The notes beneath the pieces are model-generated. The model had not been told where the DNA came from. It saw only the letters and a program-made list of their open reading frames with translations, and made no database searches. Shown piece after piece: positions 62,477 to 64,000 of a stretch of DNA of 64,000 nucleotides (position 1 is the stretch's first letter; every line of letters starts with the position of its first letter). This stretch comes from DASXRA01 sp036502575 (GTDB lineage Bacteria > Actinomycetota > Actinomycetes > Mycobacteriales > Jatrophihabitantaceae). The stretch spans positions 1 to 64,000 of the forward strand of contig DASXYL010000064.1 in NCBI GenBank assembly GCA_036502575.1, given 5' to 3'. A program made the position numbers and the translations under genes.

Positions 62477-64000
62477 TTACTGCTGTGGCGGTAGCCAGGC
62501 GAGCTGGATGAGCTGGGCGTCACCGCGTCGGTTGACCAGCCAGCCGCGTCCGGGCGGCATCGACTCGGGACGGGCCGAGCCGACCAGCGCCCCCTCGTCC
62601 TTGTCGCCGGACAGCACCAGACCCGGCGATCCACCCTCGCGCAGCGCGGTCAGCACCGATTGGTACATCGCCCGTCCGGCGCCACCGCTGCGCCGGGCCA
62701 GGATCACGTGCAGCCCGACGTCGCGAGCCTGCGGGATGTAGGGCAGCAGGGCCTGCAGCGGATCGGCCATCGCCGACGCGACCAGGTCGTAGTCGTCGAC
62801 GATCACGTAGAGCTCCATGCCGTCCCACCAGCTGCGGTTGCGCAGCTGATCGGCCGTCACGTCCGGGCCGGGCAACCGCGGCTCCATAGCGGCCGCCACC
62901 TCGTTCATGAGCCCTTCCGCGACGCTCAGGTTGGTGCCGTAGCCGACGAGATATTCCGGCGGCACGACGTCGAGCAGGGTGCGCCGGTAGTCGAGCACCA
63001 TGATCCGGGCCTCGTCGGGCGTGTACCGCTCGGTGATTCGCTGGACGAGCAGTCGCAGGAAGCCGGTCTTGCCGCTCTCCGACTCGCCGAACAGCATGAA
63101 GTTCGGATCGCCGTGGAAGTCGAGGTGTACCGGACCCAGATCCTGCTCGGCCACGCCCACCGACACGCCCCGGGCCGGGTCGCCGGCCAGGCTCTCGTAG
63201 CTAACCAGGTCCGGCAGCATCCGCACCGCCGGCGCCCGCGGCCCGGTCCACGCCTCGGCGACCGCGCGCACCAGCGAGCCGACCCCGTCGGGCAGATCGT
63301 CCACAGTGGACGATCCGTCCACGCGGGGCAGCGCGACGAGCATCTGGTGCTTCGTCTCGGTGATGCCCCGACCGGGCTCGGCCGACGGGACGTTGAGCGC
63401 CGCCTTGCGGTCGATGCTGGAGTCGGCCGGATCGCCCAGTCGCAGCTCGATCCGGGTGCCGAACAGGTCGCGCACCGACGTCCGCAGGTCGAACCAGCGT
63501 TGGGCGGTCACCACGACGTGGATTCCGTAGGACAGCCCGCGCGCGGTCAATTCGGTGACCGCGTCCTCGATGTCCTCGTAGTCGTTGCGCAGAGTCATCC
63601 AGCCGTCGACGAACAAGAACACGTCGCCGAAAGGGTCCTCGGTGTGCCGGCCGTCGCGCCGCTGTCGGCGGTATGCAGCCATGCTGTCTATTCCGGCAGC
63701 GGCGAAGTGCCGTTCGCGATGGGCCATGAGCTGGCGCAGCTCGGCGACGGTTCGCCGGACGGCGCCGGGATCCTGGCGGGTGGCGACCCAGCCGGTGTGC
63801 GGCAGCCCGCGCATCGAGGCGAGCGAGCCGCCGCCGAAGTCCAGGCAGTAGAACTGCACCTCGGCCGGCGTGTGGGTCAACGCCAGGCTGGCCATGATCG
63901 AACGCAGCGTGGTGCTCTTGCCGCTCTGCGGCCCGCCGACGACCACGGCGTGCCCGGCGGCGGTCGCCAGCTCGAGCACGAGCGGGTCGTGCCGCTGCTC
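62477..64000 (-). CDS. eccC: Type VII secretion ATPase EccC, C-terminal part (cut by window edge)
   Basis: The 507 visible residues hold two FtsK/SpoIIIE-like ATPase domains. The first has Walker A GGPQSGKST and Walker B DVFLFVDGW; the second has GESESGKTGF and LYVIVDDYD. These correspond to the second and third ATPase domains of EccC; the TM and first ATPase domains lie beyond the right edge. EccC drives substrate export through the ESX pore, and its last domain usually binds the secretion signal of the EsxB-type partner. It contains GTCCACAGTGGAC at 63299. Confidence 0.92.
   Translation of the reverse strand, partial: EQRHDPLVLELATAAGHAVVVGGPQSGKSTTLRSIMASLALTHTPAEVQFYCLDFGGGSLASMRGLPHTGWVATRQDPGAVRRTVAELRQLMAHRERHFAAAGIDSMAAYRRQRRDGRHTEDPFGDVFLFVDGWMTLRNDYEDIEDAVTELTARGLSYGIHVVVTAQRWFDLRTSVRDLFGTRIELRLGDPADSSIDRKAALNVPSAEPGRGITETKHQMLVALPRVDGSSTVDDLPDGVGSLVRAVAEAWTGPRAPAVRMLPDLVSYESLAGDPARGVSVGVAEQDLGPVHLDFHGDPNFMLFGESESGKTGFLRLLVQRITERYTPDEARIMVLDYRRTLLDVVPPEYLVGYGTNLSVAEGLMNEVAAAMEPRLPGPDVTADQLRNRSWWDGMELYVIVDDYDLVASAMADPLQALLPYIPQARDVGLHVILARRSGGAGRAMYQSVLTALREGGSPGLVLSGDKDEGALVGSARPESMPPGRGWLVNRRGDAQLIQLAWLPPQQ

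Overview
The window is high-GC actinobacterial chromosome. GTG starts are common, many start/stop codons overlap as GTGA or ATGA, and the housekeeping order (mfd; SurA-like lipoprotein-mazG; eno-FtsB/DivIC-like-DUF501-ppx) is the one usual in Actinobacteria. A type VII (ESX) secretion locus, a DUF4235 protein and a DasR-type operator agree. I cannot name the genus. No rRNA, CRISPR array, integrase or transposase was found.

Bases 1-13070 hold an exopolysaccharide/cell-surface locus: a cut-off secreted protein, an O-antigen-ligase/polymerase-like membrane protein, a Wzz-like chain-length protein, one GT4 and two GT2 glycosyltransferases, a PF14907-type nucleotidyltransferase, an HPr-kinase-like P-loop protein, two PqqD-like proteins, a lipoprotein, a Tat-exported protein ending in a LANTG sorting signal, a beta-propeller protein and an MFS transporter. 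It is rich in TTA codons, which are rare at this base composition.

Bases 13491-31131 are mostly housekeeping: mfd, a Uma2 nuclease-like protein, wecB, a YjbR-like protein, a quinone-oxidoreductase/HxlR divergent pair, a SurA-like lipoprotein with mazG, DinB/DUF664, enolase, an FtsB-like protein, DUF501 and ppx. Between mfd and the Uma2 gene lies a 1439-residue galactose-oxidase-like secreted protein, followed by a second, about 95% identical copy of the last 303 bases of mfd. This looks like an insertion that duplicated the mfd tail.

Bases 31493-53277 are carbon uptake and catabolism. An ATPase-less sugar ABC transporter lies behind a DasR-type palindrome. After DUF4235, a family 5 UDG, a small acidic repeat protein and NDH-2 come a second, complete sugar ABC transporter, a PHP-domain hydrolase and a GH38 alpha-mannosidase. 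An unusual tRNA with anticodon UAA and a short variable arm follows. Then a divergent glycerol regulon (iclR-glpK1 on the minus strand; glpF-glpK2-glpD on the plus strand) surrounds two matching 15-bp palindromes.

Bases 53470-64000, all on the minus strand, are one side of an ESX locus: the EccC C-terminal part (cut by the right edge), several small or low-complexity putative substrates, EccE, a TrmB/LuxR-like regulator and a protein joining a right-handed beta-helix to a CbxX/EccA-type AAA+ ATPase. Dispersed hairpins of at least two sequence families sit in many of the gaps between genes.
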